NCBI GenBank assembly: GCA_028699365.1
Contig: JAQVUQ010000215.1
Span: 1-5,259 of the forward strand
Source: UBA5359 sp028699365 [NCBI: bacterium]
GTDB taxonomy: Bacteria; UBP13; UBA5359
Reading direction: 5' to 3'
Length of the DNA: 5,259 nucleotides
Position numbers and translations under genes: made by a program. Positions 1 to 5,259 of this stretch are shown in pieces. The notes beneath the pieces were generated by a model. It was given only the letters and a program-made list of their open reading frames with translations. It did no database searches and had not been told where the DNA came from. How positions within the stretch are numbered: position 1 is the stretch's first letter; every line of letters starts with the position of its first letter.

Positions 1-16
1 ACGCGGTTGTCGGTTT

Positions 17-877
17 TCAGTCAATCGCAGGCACCGTCACCCAGGTATCCGGCCGGCTCAGGGCCGTGCTGCCTGCCTCGATCAGCGCAGCTATCTCCAG
101 CGTCTGTGCCTGCGGTATGACGGATATTCCGCTGTCGAAAAAGGCCAGCATAGCTTCTACAAAACGGGGAAAGAAATCATCCATGGTATCTACCGACAGC
201 GATTTGTCCTCTCCATACTGGGCGCTGAGCTGGAAGGGATATCCGGGAAGAAGGTTGATGCTCCCTCTGCGCCCGTCTTCGTAATCGATGACCATCAGCG
301 GGGATTTCTCCGGCCCGCATTGCATCACTCTTTTGGCTCCTGTTCCCATTGCCATGACCAGCATCTCGATCTGGTGAATGGCGTATATATGAAATACGCC
401 TCCGCCTCTGACGGAGACATAATTCGCCGTTTCTCCCTTCATGTCTTCGTCCAGAGCTTTCTGCAGGGCTGAGCCAAAGCGCAGGGCTGAAGAGGACATC
501 ATAGGTGTGCCGTATCTTTGTGCTTTGTCGAACAGCCTTGCGGCGGCGGCCAGGGACGGTGCTATGGGCTTGTCGATATAAACGGGCTTGCCGCTTTTAA
601 GGGGCAGATCGGCCAGATCTTCATGGCGCTCGGCGTTATCGGGGGACAGGACTATGATGCAATCGCACTCCGCCACCACCTGCTCTATGCTTGCCGCTTT
701 GCCAACCTGCTGCTCCCGGCACCATTCATCCAGGTTCTTCTTGCCTTCAGGCGTTATCTCTTCCCAGGCCAGGGCTACCTCAAACTTGTCCTTCAGGGAA
801 CTCTCCCGGATCATTTCAGGATAATTATTGGCATGCCATTCGTCGATAAAGTAATCTATAAACCCTATCTTTTTCAT
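17..877 (-). CDS. Divergent Gfo/Idh/MocA-like oxidoreductase
   Basis: A 286-residue protein that I place, with moderate certainty, in the Gfo/Idh/MocA group of sugar or cyclitol dehydrogenases. Support is the overall layout: an N-terminal nucleotide-fold-like half, a D-K-P at residues 102-104 where the family normally has E-K-P, and an H163/H168/E171 cluster at the place of the usual H-x-x-D catalytic motif. The N-terminus reads M-K-K-I-G-F-I-D-Y-F and has no G-x-G-x-x-G dinucleotide loop, so NAD(P) binding is uncertain. At 286 residues it is shorter than the usual 320-380. The reading frame stays open up to 1360, but that extension lies over the upstream gene in another frame and is arginine-rich. 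The ATG at 877 is preferred because GGAGGAG lies at 891-885 and the upstream stop overlaps it by one base (TAATG). Substrate unknown; it may act with its coupled neighbour. Confidence 0.8.
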   Translation of the reverse strand: MKKIGFIDYFIDEWHANNYPEMIRESSLKDKFEVALAWEEITPEGKKNLDEWCREQQVGKAASIEQVVAECDCIIVLSPDNAERHEDLADLPLKSGKPVYIDKPIAPSLAAAARLFDKAQRYGTPMMSSSALRFGSALQKALDEDMKGETANYVSVRGGGVFHIYAIHQIEMLVMAMGTGAKRVMQCGPEKSPLMVIDYEDGRRGSINLLPGYPFQLSAQYGEDKSLSVDTMDDFFPRFVEAMLAFFDSGISVIPQAQTLEIAALIEAGSTALSRPDTWVTVPAID

Positions 878-1842
878 TATCTTTCTCCTCCATCGTCGTA
901 AACGCTGCAGATCACTTCCATGCACCTGACGCCGTCTTCTATGGTGCAATGGCTCAACGGATGTTCGCCTCTGACGGCGCCCAGAAAATGGGTTATCTCT
1001 TCGCCAAAGCCGCCGCTGGGGGTAACCGGCTCCTCGCTCCAGTCGGTATCCTGTGTCAGGCGCCAGCGCAATCTCTCCGGATCGGTATAATCGTATACGG
1101 CCCTGCCTTTGGTACCTATTATGTCTATAAAAGCCGCACCCGATCCGGCTACAAAGGAGGACTGCATGGTGCCGACGGCACCGTTTTCCGCCTTGACACT
1201 CAGGATACCGGCGTCTTCCACGTCCGTGGTCTTGAAATGCCGGTGCATGACAGCTTTCCGCTCGGCAATCTCGCCCACAATAAAGCGGAAGAGATCGACG
1301 GAGTGGCTGTTGGTATCCAGCAGGCTGCCACCGCCGGCTATCTTCTTTTGGGTGAACCACTTGCCTTCCATCTGAAAGGCGGGCCCGCAGAAGATGTTGT
1401 TGAACAGCACTACATCGCCTATTCTGCCCGAAGCCACCAGTTCCTTAAAAGCGATGGCGGCCGGCAGAAAGCGGTGCCTGAAAGCGGGCATGAACAGGGC
1501 TGACGAGGCTCCGGCCGCTGCCCGTATGCGATGGGCGGAAGGGATATCGTATGCCATGGGCTTCTCGCAGAGCACATGCACGCCATGTTCCAGGGCATAG
1601 ATTGCTGCCGCCTCATGGGCTACCGGCGGAGTGCAGATGCTGACTGCCTGAACTCCAGCCTCATCAATCAATTGACGGTAATCCTCGTATACTCCGGCCT
1701 CGCCTGTCTCCTTTGCCAAACCGGCAGCCGCTTCCGGGCTGTAATCGGTAACGGCCGTTACCACGGCATCGTTGCCGGTATAGCCTATCACATGCTGACG
1801 TGCTATACCTCCACAGCCTATGATCCCTACTTTAATCGACAT
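877..1842 (-). CDS. Gfo/Idh/MocA family NAD(P)-dependent oxidoreductase
   Basis: A 321-residue cytoplasmic dehydrogenase of the Gfo/Idh/MocA family, which oxidises or reduces sugars, inositols and related polyols with NAD(P). The N-terminal Rossmann domain shows G-C-G-G-I-A at residues 9-14 (with G9, G11) and an acidic D33 at the end of the second strand, which usually favours NAD. I-C-T-P-P at 69-73 and the family signature E-K-P at 93-95 follow. The C-terminal substrate domain carries G-G-G-S-L-L-D from 170 and H180 with D183, the normal catalytic H-x-x-D arrangement. Length is normal. The start is the ATG at 1842, not the in-frame TTG at 1848, because GGAGG at 1853-1849 abuts the TTG but is six bases from the ATG. 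The stop overlaps the next start (TAATG). It is the first gene of a two-gene unit that may continue past the left edge. The exact substrate cannot be read from sequence. Confidence 0.93.
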   Translation of the reverse strand: MSIKVGIIGCGGIARQHVIGYTGNDAVVTAVTDYSPEAAAGLAKETGEAGVYEDYRQLIDEAGVQAVSICTPPVAHEAAAIYALEHGVHVLCEKPMAYDIPSAHRIRAAAGASSALFMPAFRHRFLPAAIAFKELVASGRIGDVVLFNNIFCGPAFQMEGKWFTQKKIAGGGSLLDTNSHSVDLFRFIVGEIAERKAVMHRHFKTTDVEDAGILSVKAENGAVGTMQSSFVAGSGAAFIDIIGTKGRAVYDYTDPERLRWRLTQDTDWSEEPVTPSGGFGEEITHFLGAVRGEHPLSHCTIEDGVRCMEVICSVYDDGGER

Positions 1843-1848
1843 GATCAA

Positions 1849-1853
1849 CCTCC
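1849..1853 (-). promoter_or_regulatory. Shine-Dalgarno site fixing the start of the first oxidoreductase
   Basis: GGAGG on the minus strand, six bases before the ATG at 1842 and directly touching the alternative TTG at 1848. The spacing rules out the TTG, shortening the protein from 323 to 321 residues. Confidence 0.85.
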
Positions 1854-1859
1854 GTATAA

Positions 1860-1901
1860 CGTAATTAATTTACCCCACCAAGGTTTATTACGTTTATTTA
1901 C
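1860..1901 (-). repeat. AT-rich repeats in the oxidoreductase leader, possible operator
   Basis: Plus-strand reading shows two tandem near-copies, GTTTATTAC (1883-1891) and GTTTATTTAC (1892-1901), and a related ATTAATTTAC at 1864-1873. In addition CGTAAT (1860-1865) and ATTACG (1887-1892) form an inverted pair. The block lies between the purE terminator and the ribosome binding site of the oxidoreductase genes, where a promoter and regulator site would be expected. I could not fit a convincing -35/-10 pair. AT-rich DNA produces such repeats by chance, so the operator reading is only an inference. Confidence 0.3.
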
Positions 1902-1921
1902 TTCTGTTGTTTTATTCGTCG

Positions 1922-1957
1922 TGAAAATAAGAAATCCTGCCTTTGAGGGCAGGATTT
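1922..1957 (-). terminator. Intrinsic terminator after purE
   Basis: A perfect 10-bp stem pairs 1957-1948 with 1941-1932 around a 6-base loop. On the minus strand the hairpin is followed by CTTATTTTCAC, a T-rich tail. It begins 33 bases past the purE stop and separates the purine genes from the oxidoreductase genes. The plus-strand exit from the same hairpin is less T-rich, so action for minus-strand transcripts is the natural reading. Confidence 0.88.
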
Positions 1958-1989
1958 TGAAAATGATTTTTGATTATAAAACCGGCTGT

Positions 1990-2490
1990 CTACTCCCGCC
2001 AGCCCTTCTCTTTCAAGGCCGCGTTCTTCTCCAGCACTTTGGCGGACATGCGCCGGCGGAATTCAGTAAAGCGTGCTTTCAATTCCGCATCGGAGAGCGC
2101 CAGAATTTGAGCGGCGTAGATGCCGGCGTTGCGGGCGCCGTTGATGGCCATGGTGCCTACCGGTATCCCGGCGGGCATCTGGACGATGGAGTAGAGTGAA
2201 TCCACTCCACCCAGGGCAGCGGTCTTTATGGGCACGCCGATGACCGGCAACTCGGTGAAGGCGGCCAAAACTCCAGCCAGATGAGCGGCTCCGCCGGCTC
2301 CGGCGATGATGGCAGCCAGACCGCGCCCGGCGGCGCTTTTGGCATAATCGGCCGCTTCCTCGGGAGTACGGTGAGCAGAGAGGATGGCCACTTCACATTC
2401 CACGCCCAGTTCTTCCAGGACCAGCGCCGCTTCCCGCATCACCGGAAGATCGGAATCGCTGCCCATAAGTATGCCTACTTTAACGCTCAT
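1990..2490 (-). CDS. purE: N5-carboxyaminoimidazole ribonucleotide mutase, class I PurE
   Basis: A 166-residue PurE, which converts N5-CAIR to CAIR in de novo purine synthesis; soluble, and octameric in characterised homologues. Signatures are clear: G-S-D-S-D-L-P-V-M at residues 10-18, S-A-H-R-T-P at 38-43 with H40 equivalent to the catalytic H45 of Escherichia coli, A-G-A-G-G-A-A-H-L at 63-71, and a conserved S-L-Y-S-I-V-Q-M-P stretch. This pattern is class I, which needs N5-CAIR made by PurK; purK is not in the window. The ATG at 2490 has GGGAGG at 2502-2497, six bases away, and lies inside the last codons of purD, an 11-base overlap that implies translational coupling. It is the last gene of its transcript, followed by the hairpin terminator at 1922-1957. 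Length and residues look intact. Confidence 0.98.
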   Translation of the reverse strand: MSVKVGILMGSDSDLPVMREAALVLEELGVECEVAILSAHRTPEEAADYAKSAAGRGLAAIIAGAGGAAHLAGVLAAFTELPVIGVPIKTAALGGVDSLYSIVQMPAGIPVGTMAINGARNAGIYAAQILALSDAELKARFTEFRRRMSAKVLEKNAALKEKGWRE

Positions 2491-3769
2491 CGGTAACCTC
2501 CCTGTCTATGGCCCGCTTGGCGATATCGGACCGCCAGTGCGCATCCTTGAAGGATATGGCATTGACGGCCTCATAAGCCCGGGCTGTTGCTCCACAGAAA
2601 CTATCCCCAAGAGCGGTGACGTTGAGAACCCGTCCCCCGGCGGTAACGATGCTTCCGTCGGCCATGGCGGTTCCGGCATGGAAGACTACTACATCATCGA
2701 GCTTGGCGGCATCCTCCAGACCCGTTATGGGATAGCCGGTGCTGTAGGCGGCCGGATAGCCGCCTGAGGCCATGACCACGCTGACCGCTTTGCGCTCGCT
2801 CCATTTCAGCTCTACCTGATCCAGCCTGCCGTCCACACACGCTTCCATGACATCCACCAGATCGCCTTCCATTCGCGGCAGGATGACCTGGGTCTCGGGA
2901 TCTCCAAAGCGCACGTTGAATTCCAGCACCATGGGCCCATCGGCAGTCAGCATCAGCCCGGCATAGAGCACACCCTTGAAAGGTACGCCCATGGAGGCCA
3001 TCTCGGCGATCACCGGGCGGAAGACATTCTCCAGAGCCATTTCCCTGATCAGGGGGGTCACAGGAGCCACCGGAGAGTAGCACCCCATGCCGCCGGTATT
3101 GGGGCCGGCATCGCCATCGGAAACACGCTTATAGTCCTGGGCGGCGTCCATAAGGACAACGTTCTCGCCGTCGCAGAAGGCCATCAGAGAGGCTTCCTCG
3201 CCGTCCAGCATCTCCTCTACCAGCAGGCGCCGTCCGGCGGAGCCGAAAACGCTCTTTATCAATATATCGTCGATGGCCCGATGGGCATCAGCGGAGGTCC
3301 TGGCGATTATCACGCCTTTGCCGGCAGCCAGGCCGTCGGCTTTGATAACCAGCGGGGCGCCGACTAATTCCACCCATGCGGCCGCCTCTTCCGGCTGATC
3401 GAAGCTGCGATAAGCCGCCGTGGGCACGCCGCATTTCGTCATGATCTCCTTGGCGAATATCTTGCTGCCTTCAAGGACGGCGGCTTTGGCCGTCGGGCCG
3501 AATGCCTTGATGCCTGCCAAACTGAGCGCGTCTACCATACCGCCCACCAGAGGAACTTCGGGGCCAACCACCACCAGGCCTATCCCGTTGTCGACGGCAA
3601 ACTTTACCACGGCATCGATATCATCGGATCTTATCGGCAGGCACTCCGCCACCGAGCACATACCGGCGTTACCGGGGGCGGCATAGACCTTCTCCACTCT
3701 GGGGCTGGCTGCTATCTTCCAGGCAAGAGCATGCTCTCTGCCGCCGGAACCTACGACCAGTATTTTCAT
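2480..3769 (-). CDS. purD: Phosphoribosylamine-glycine ligase (GAR synthetase)
   Basis: A 429-residue PurD, which joins phosphoribosylamine and glycine with ATP to give GAR, the second step of purine synthesis; monofunctional, normal length. The N-terminal domain shows [11 protein letters not shown] at 5-15, A-P-G-N-A-G at 31-36 and G-P-E-V-P-L at 69-74. The ATP-grasp part has [11 protein letters not shown] at 143-153, G-P-N-T-G-G-M-G at 222-229, and [10 protein letters not shown] at 283-292, with E283 and N285 as the expected metal ligands. The usual Q-D-H-K-R motif reads Q-D-Y-K-R (Y213). The ATG at 3769 is served by GGAGG at 3784-3780, ten bases upstream, which lies inside the last codons of the toxin gene. 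Only six bases separate the toxin stop from this start. It overlaps purE by 11 bases. Confidence 0.98.
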   Translation of the reverse strand: MKILVVGSGGREHALAWKIAASPRVEKVYAAPGNAGMCSVAECLPIRSDDIDAVVKFAVDNGIGLVVVGPEVPLVGGMVDALSLAGIKAFGPTAKAAVLEGSKIFAKEIMTKCGVPTAAYRSFDQPEEAAAWVELVGAPLVIKADGLAAGKGVIIARTSADAHRAIDDILIKSVFGSAGRRLLVEEMLDGEEASLMAFCDGENVVLMDAAQDYKRVSDGDAGPNTGGMGCYSPVAPVTPLIREMALENVFRPVIAEMASMGVPFKGVLYAGLMLTADGPMVLEFNVRFGDPETQVILPRMEGDLVDVMEACVDGRLDQVELKWSERKAVSVVMASGGYPAAYSTGYPITGLEDAAKLDDVVVFHAGTAMADGSIVTAGGRVLNVTALGDSFCGATARAYEAVNAISFKDAHWRSDIAKRAIDREVTDER

Positions 3770-3775
3770 AGAAAA

Positions 3776-4042
3776 TCAACCTCCATAATGCGTCCACATG
3801 CGAATAATTTTTACTGTTTTGGTATCGTCCAGAACTTGATAGACCAATCGGTGTTGGATGTTTATTCTTCGTGAACATGCACCTGAGAGATCACCAAGCA
3901 ACTTCTCGTAAGGCGGGGGATTCCGGTAAGGGTTTTCCTTGAGGACTTCCAACAGGCGATTTACTTGAGGCTTGAGACCGGATTGAGCAATTCTCCTGGC
4001 ATCTTTTACGGCCTGTTTTGTAAATACCAGACGCCAGCTCAC
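3776..4042 (-). CDS. yoeB: YoeB-family mRNA interferase toxin (RelE superfamily)
   Basis: An 88-residue Txe/YoeB-type toxin; the family cuts mRNA on the ribosome and is held inactive by the antitoxin. Family residues align almost number for number with E. coli YoeB: E46, S-R-R-I at 57-60, H64-R65-L-V-Y, and a terminal H85-Y86. E46, R65 and H85 match catalytic E46, R65 and H83. K49 of E. coli is L49 here. Two glycines follow the usual final H-Y; their codons are the purD ribosome binding site. I choose GTG at 4042 over the in-frame ATG at 4063: GTG overlaps the antitoxin stop (GTGA), has GAGGAG eight bases upstream at 4056-4051, and gives the family length, whereas the ATG has AGAGGA pressed directly against it. 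Local G+C is lower than in the neighbours. No frameshift or truncation is visible. Confidence 0.92.
   Translation of the reverse strand: MSWRLVFTKQAVKDARRIAQSGLKPQVNRLLEVLKENPYRNPPPYEKLLGDLSGACSRRINIQHRLVYQVLDDTKTVKIIRMWTHYGG
3780..3784 (-). promoter_or_regulatory. purD ribosome binding site inside the toxin's last codons
   Basis: GGAGG formed by the toxin codons GGA-GGT just before its TGA (3778-3776). It is the only good Shine-Dalgarno match ahead of the purD ATG, ten bases from it. Ribosomes finishing the toxin would sit on this site, so toxin and purD translation are probably coupled. Confidence 0.8.
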
Positions 4043-4281
4043 CAGCCAAGCTCCTCGTCGCATTCCTCTACAGGAGTGTTCAGGCCCTCTTTGATAGACT
4101 CCCTCATACCTGGTATAGACGTCAGATAGAGAGTCTCCTGGATTGCCTGCCAGTCTTCTTCCGCAACAAGCACGGCAGAATTTCTCCTGCCCACGATCTG
4201 AACAGGTTCGTGTGTTTCCTTCACATCATCAACCAAATTGTATAGTCTCTTTCTTGCTTCCGATGCCGATAATGTCGTCAT
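4039..4281 (-). CDS. yefM: YefM/Phd-family antitoxin
   Basis: An 80-residue Phd/YefM antitoxin, which neutralises the downstream YoeB-type toxin and represses its own promoter. The N-terminal half has the family layout M-T-T-L-S-A-S-E-A-R (1-10), then a strand-turn-strand with V-Q-I-V-G-R-R-N-S-A-V-L-V (27-39) and E-E-D-W; this half forms the DNA-binding dimer in characterised members. The C-terminal tail from about residue 50 is acidic (E72, E73, D75, E76, E77) and ends in W80, as expected for the part that wraps the toxin. The ATG at 4281 is chosen over an upstream one at 4368 because the latter lies upstream of the promoter; the chosen start has AAGGGGG at 4297-4291. The stop TGA (4041-4039) overlaps the toxin GTG. 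It is the first gene of the unit read from 4338 downward. Confidence 0.92.
   Translation of the reverse strand: MTTLSASEARKRLYNLVDDVKETHEPVQIVGRRNSAVLVAEEDWQAIQETLYLTSIPGMRESIKEGLNTPVEECDEELGW
4051..4056 (-). promoter_or_regulatory. Shine-Dalgarno site fixing the toxin GTG start
   Basis: GAGGAG within the acidic C-terminal codons of the antitoxin, eight bases before GTG at 4042. It lies inside the longer candidate toxin frame that begins at ATG 4063 and so argues for the GTG. Confidence 0.75.
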
Positions 4282-4300
4282 TCCAAACACCCCCCTTGTC

Positions 4301-4320
4301 GTACCAAGTATCGTACGATA
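4301..4320 (-). promoter_or_regulatory. Probable YefM-YoeB operator
   Basis: A perfect 12-base palindrome, TATCGTACGATA (4309-4320), covers the -10 box. A second GTAC core at 4301-4304 lies exactly 12 bases from the GTAC core at 4313-4316. From memory, the E. coli yefM-yoeB operator is also a long and a short palindrome with GTAC-containing cores 12 bases apart. The position, over the -10 box and the expected transcription start, suits repression by the antitoxin-toxin complex. Confidence 0.7.
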
Positions 4321-4338
4321 TATGAGGATTAATGTCAA
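4310..4338 (-). promoter_or_regulatory. Sigma-70-type promoter of the toxin-antitoxin operon
   Basis: On the minus strand a perfect TTGACA -35 box (4338-4333), a 17-base spacer and TACGAT as -10 box (4315-4310). Transcription should begin near 4303, giving a leader of about 20 bases that includes the antitoxin ribosome binding site. With no terminator seen before 1957, it can feed antitoxin, toxin, purD and purE. Confidence 0.85.
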
Positions 4339-4397
4339 GTCATTAACGATCAATTCCCCTGGATTCAAAGAAACTAAACAGGGAAACAGGTCAGTAC

Positions 4398-5259
4398 CTA
4401 TTTTATAAATTTTATCTCAGGCTCCAGGATAATGTCAAAGCGCTCGCTGACGCGGCGGGACATCTCCTGCATCAGGGCAATGACATCGGAAGCGGTGGCA
4501 CCGCCCGTATTAACGATGAAATTGGCATGCACTTCAGAAACCGCGGCGCCTCCTATGCTCAAGCCCTTGAGTCCGGCCAGCTCCAGCAGGCGACCGGCAT
4601 AATCGCCGGGAGGATTCTTGAAAACGCTGCCGGCACAGGGATATCCCAGCGGTTGCGTCGCTTTCCGCGCCGCTCTGAGACGCGCGGTGGCTTCTATGAT
4701 TCCGGCACTGTGGCCCTCTGTCAATTCAAGTTCCACACCGGTAACAATCAAATCAGTATCCTGAAAGCCGCTGTAGCGATAATCAAAGATCAGATCGTCA
4801 CACTCCCAGATGCGCCGGCTGCCATCAACACTGACGGTCCTGACTCTGCATATAAGAGAACCGATATCTCCCTGAGGAGTACCGGCGTTCATGACCACGG
4901 CTCCTCCCAGGCTGCCGCAGATGCCGACGGCGAATTCCAGGCCGGACAGGCCGTGTTGCGCTGCGGCGGAAACCAGGCGGGCCAGCGGAATCCCGGCTCC
5001 GGCATCGATATCAGATCCTTTTATGACGAGCGTCGACAAGCCGCGTCCTATATGAATTACGCAACCGTCGTAGCCTTCATCGGGTGCCAGAAGATTGGAT
5101 CCCCCTCCGATAACGGCCACAGCTATGCCTTCGTTACTCAGAAGACGGAGCAGCAGAGCCAGATCGTCTTCATCATGGGGTTCGCAAAAGAGCGCCGCCG
5201 GTCCGCCCACACGCATAGTCAGATAAGCAGACAGGGGCTCTCCATATAATATATCGCCT
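4398..5259 (-). CDS. murB: UDP-N-acetylenolpyruvoylglucosamine reductase, partial at the 5' end
   Basis: MurB reduces UDP-GlcNAc-enolpyruvate to UDP-MurNAc with FAD and NADPH in the cytoplasmic phase of peptidoglycan synthesis. The frame stays open to the right edge and upstream codons read G-D-I-L-Y-G-E-P-L-S-A-Y-L-T before M-R-V-G-G-P, the normal MurB start region, so the Met at 5216 is internal and roughly 20-40 N-terminal residues lie outside the window. Counting from that Met, FAD-binding G-G-G-S-N-L-L is at 37-43, G-L-E-F-A-V-G-I at 92-99, Y-R-Y-S at 146-149, A-G-S-V-F-K-N-P at 195-202 and H-A-N-F-I-V-N at 230-236. R147, S197 and E267 match the catalytic Arg, Ser and Glu of E. coli MurB. 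The compact C-terminal region suggests a type II enzyme. The stop is TAG at 4400-4398; no terminator is obvious in the 59 bases before the toxin-antitoxin promoter. Confidence 0.97.
   Translation of the reverse strand, partial: GDILYGEPLSAYLTMRVGGPAALFCEPHDEDDLALLLRLLSNEGIAVAVIGGGSNLLAPDEGYDGCVIHIGRGLSTLVIKGSDIDAGAGIPLARLVSAAAQHGLSGLEFAVGICGSLGGAVVMNAGTPQGDIGSLICRVRTVSVDGSRRIWECDDLIFDYRYSGFQDTDLIVTGVELELTEGHSAGIIEATARLRAARKATQPLGYPCAGSVFKNPPGDYAGRLLELAGLKGLSIGGAAVSEVHANFIVNTGGATASDVIALMQEMSRRVSERFDIILEPEIKFIK

Noticed and set aside
878-1360. N-terminal extension of the second oxidoreductase to a 447-residue protein
   Set aside because: It lies in another frame over the upstream gene, is arginine-rich and low in sense, and the ATG at 877 has a good ribosome binding site and stop-start overlap.
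949-1503. Plus-strand open frame of 184 residues
   Set aside because: Entirely antisense to the canonical oxidoreductase; shadow frame.
1842-1931. Promoter ending in TTATAC just before the oxidoreductase Shine-Dalgarno
   Set aside because: Its -10 would touch the ribosome binding site, leaving no room for a leader that contains it.
1531-2199. Plus-strand open frame of 222 residues
   Set aside because: It runs antisense through the oxidoreductase start, the terminator and the end of purE; no recognisable domain.
3785-3900. Internal promoter for purD within the toxin gene
   Set aside because: Only weak -35/-10 matches with poor spacing; not good enough to annotate, although it cannot be excluded by eye.
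4282-4368. Longer antitoxin starting at ATG 4368
   Set aside because: That start lies upstream of the -35 box and would add a 29-residue segment unlike any Phd/YefM antitoxin; the ATG at 4281 has its own ribosome binding site.
4354-4385. Inverted repeat TTCCCCTG / CAGGGAA after murB as a terminator
   Set aside because: Only seven pairs with a bulge, a loop of about 17 bases and no T tract after it on the minus strand.
4527-5249. Long open frame on the plus strand, 240 residues
   Set aside because: Antisense to murB, whose motifs are unmistakable; no family resemblance and high G+C explains the open frame.

Overview
The window is bacterial chromosome with every supportable gene on the minus strand, so read it from high to low coordinates. 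Each gene has a strong GGAGG-type Shine-Dalgarno site, genes are packed with overlaps of 1 to 11 bases, and the metabolic genes are rich in G+C (two 60-base samples of purD count to 58% and 65%). This fits an anaerobic Bacillota, Actinomycetota or Chloroflexota type of genome, but no marker here fixes the lineage and I do not name one.

Layout in transcription order. (1) 5259-4398: the end of murB, the peptidoglycan precursor reductase, cut by the window edge at its N-terminus. (2) 4338-3776: a YefM-YoeB type II toxin-antitoxin pair with its own near-consensus promoter and a palindromic operator over the -10 box. (3) 3769-1990: purD and purE, two enzymes of de novo purine synthesis, overlapping by 11 bases and closed by a clear intrinsic terminator at 1922-1957. 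(4) 1842-17: two translationally coupled Gfo/Idh/MocA-type oxidoreductases, one canonical and one lacking the usual Rossmann glycine motif, behind an AT-rich, repeat-bearing leader.

The most interesting point is the junction between (2) and (3). The toxin's last two codons and stop codon contain the Shine-Dalgarno site of purD, with only six bases between the toxin stop and the purD start and no terminator or convincing separate promoter in between. The purine genes therefore appear to be read, at least partly, from the autoregulated toxin-antitoxin promoter. The toxin-antitoxin segment has lower G+C (about 47-48% by hand count) than its neighbours, consistent with acquisition upstream of purD. 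The oxidoreductase pair is probably a separate catabolic unit of unknown substrate. I see no RNA gene, CRISPR array, insertion sequence or phage feature.
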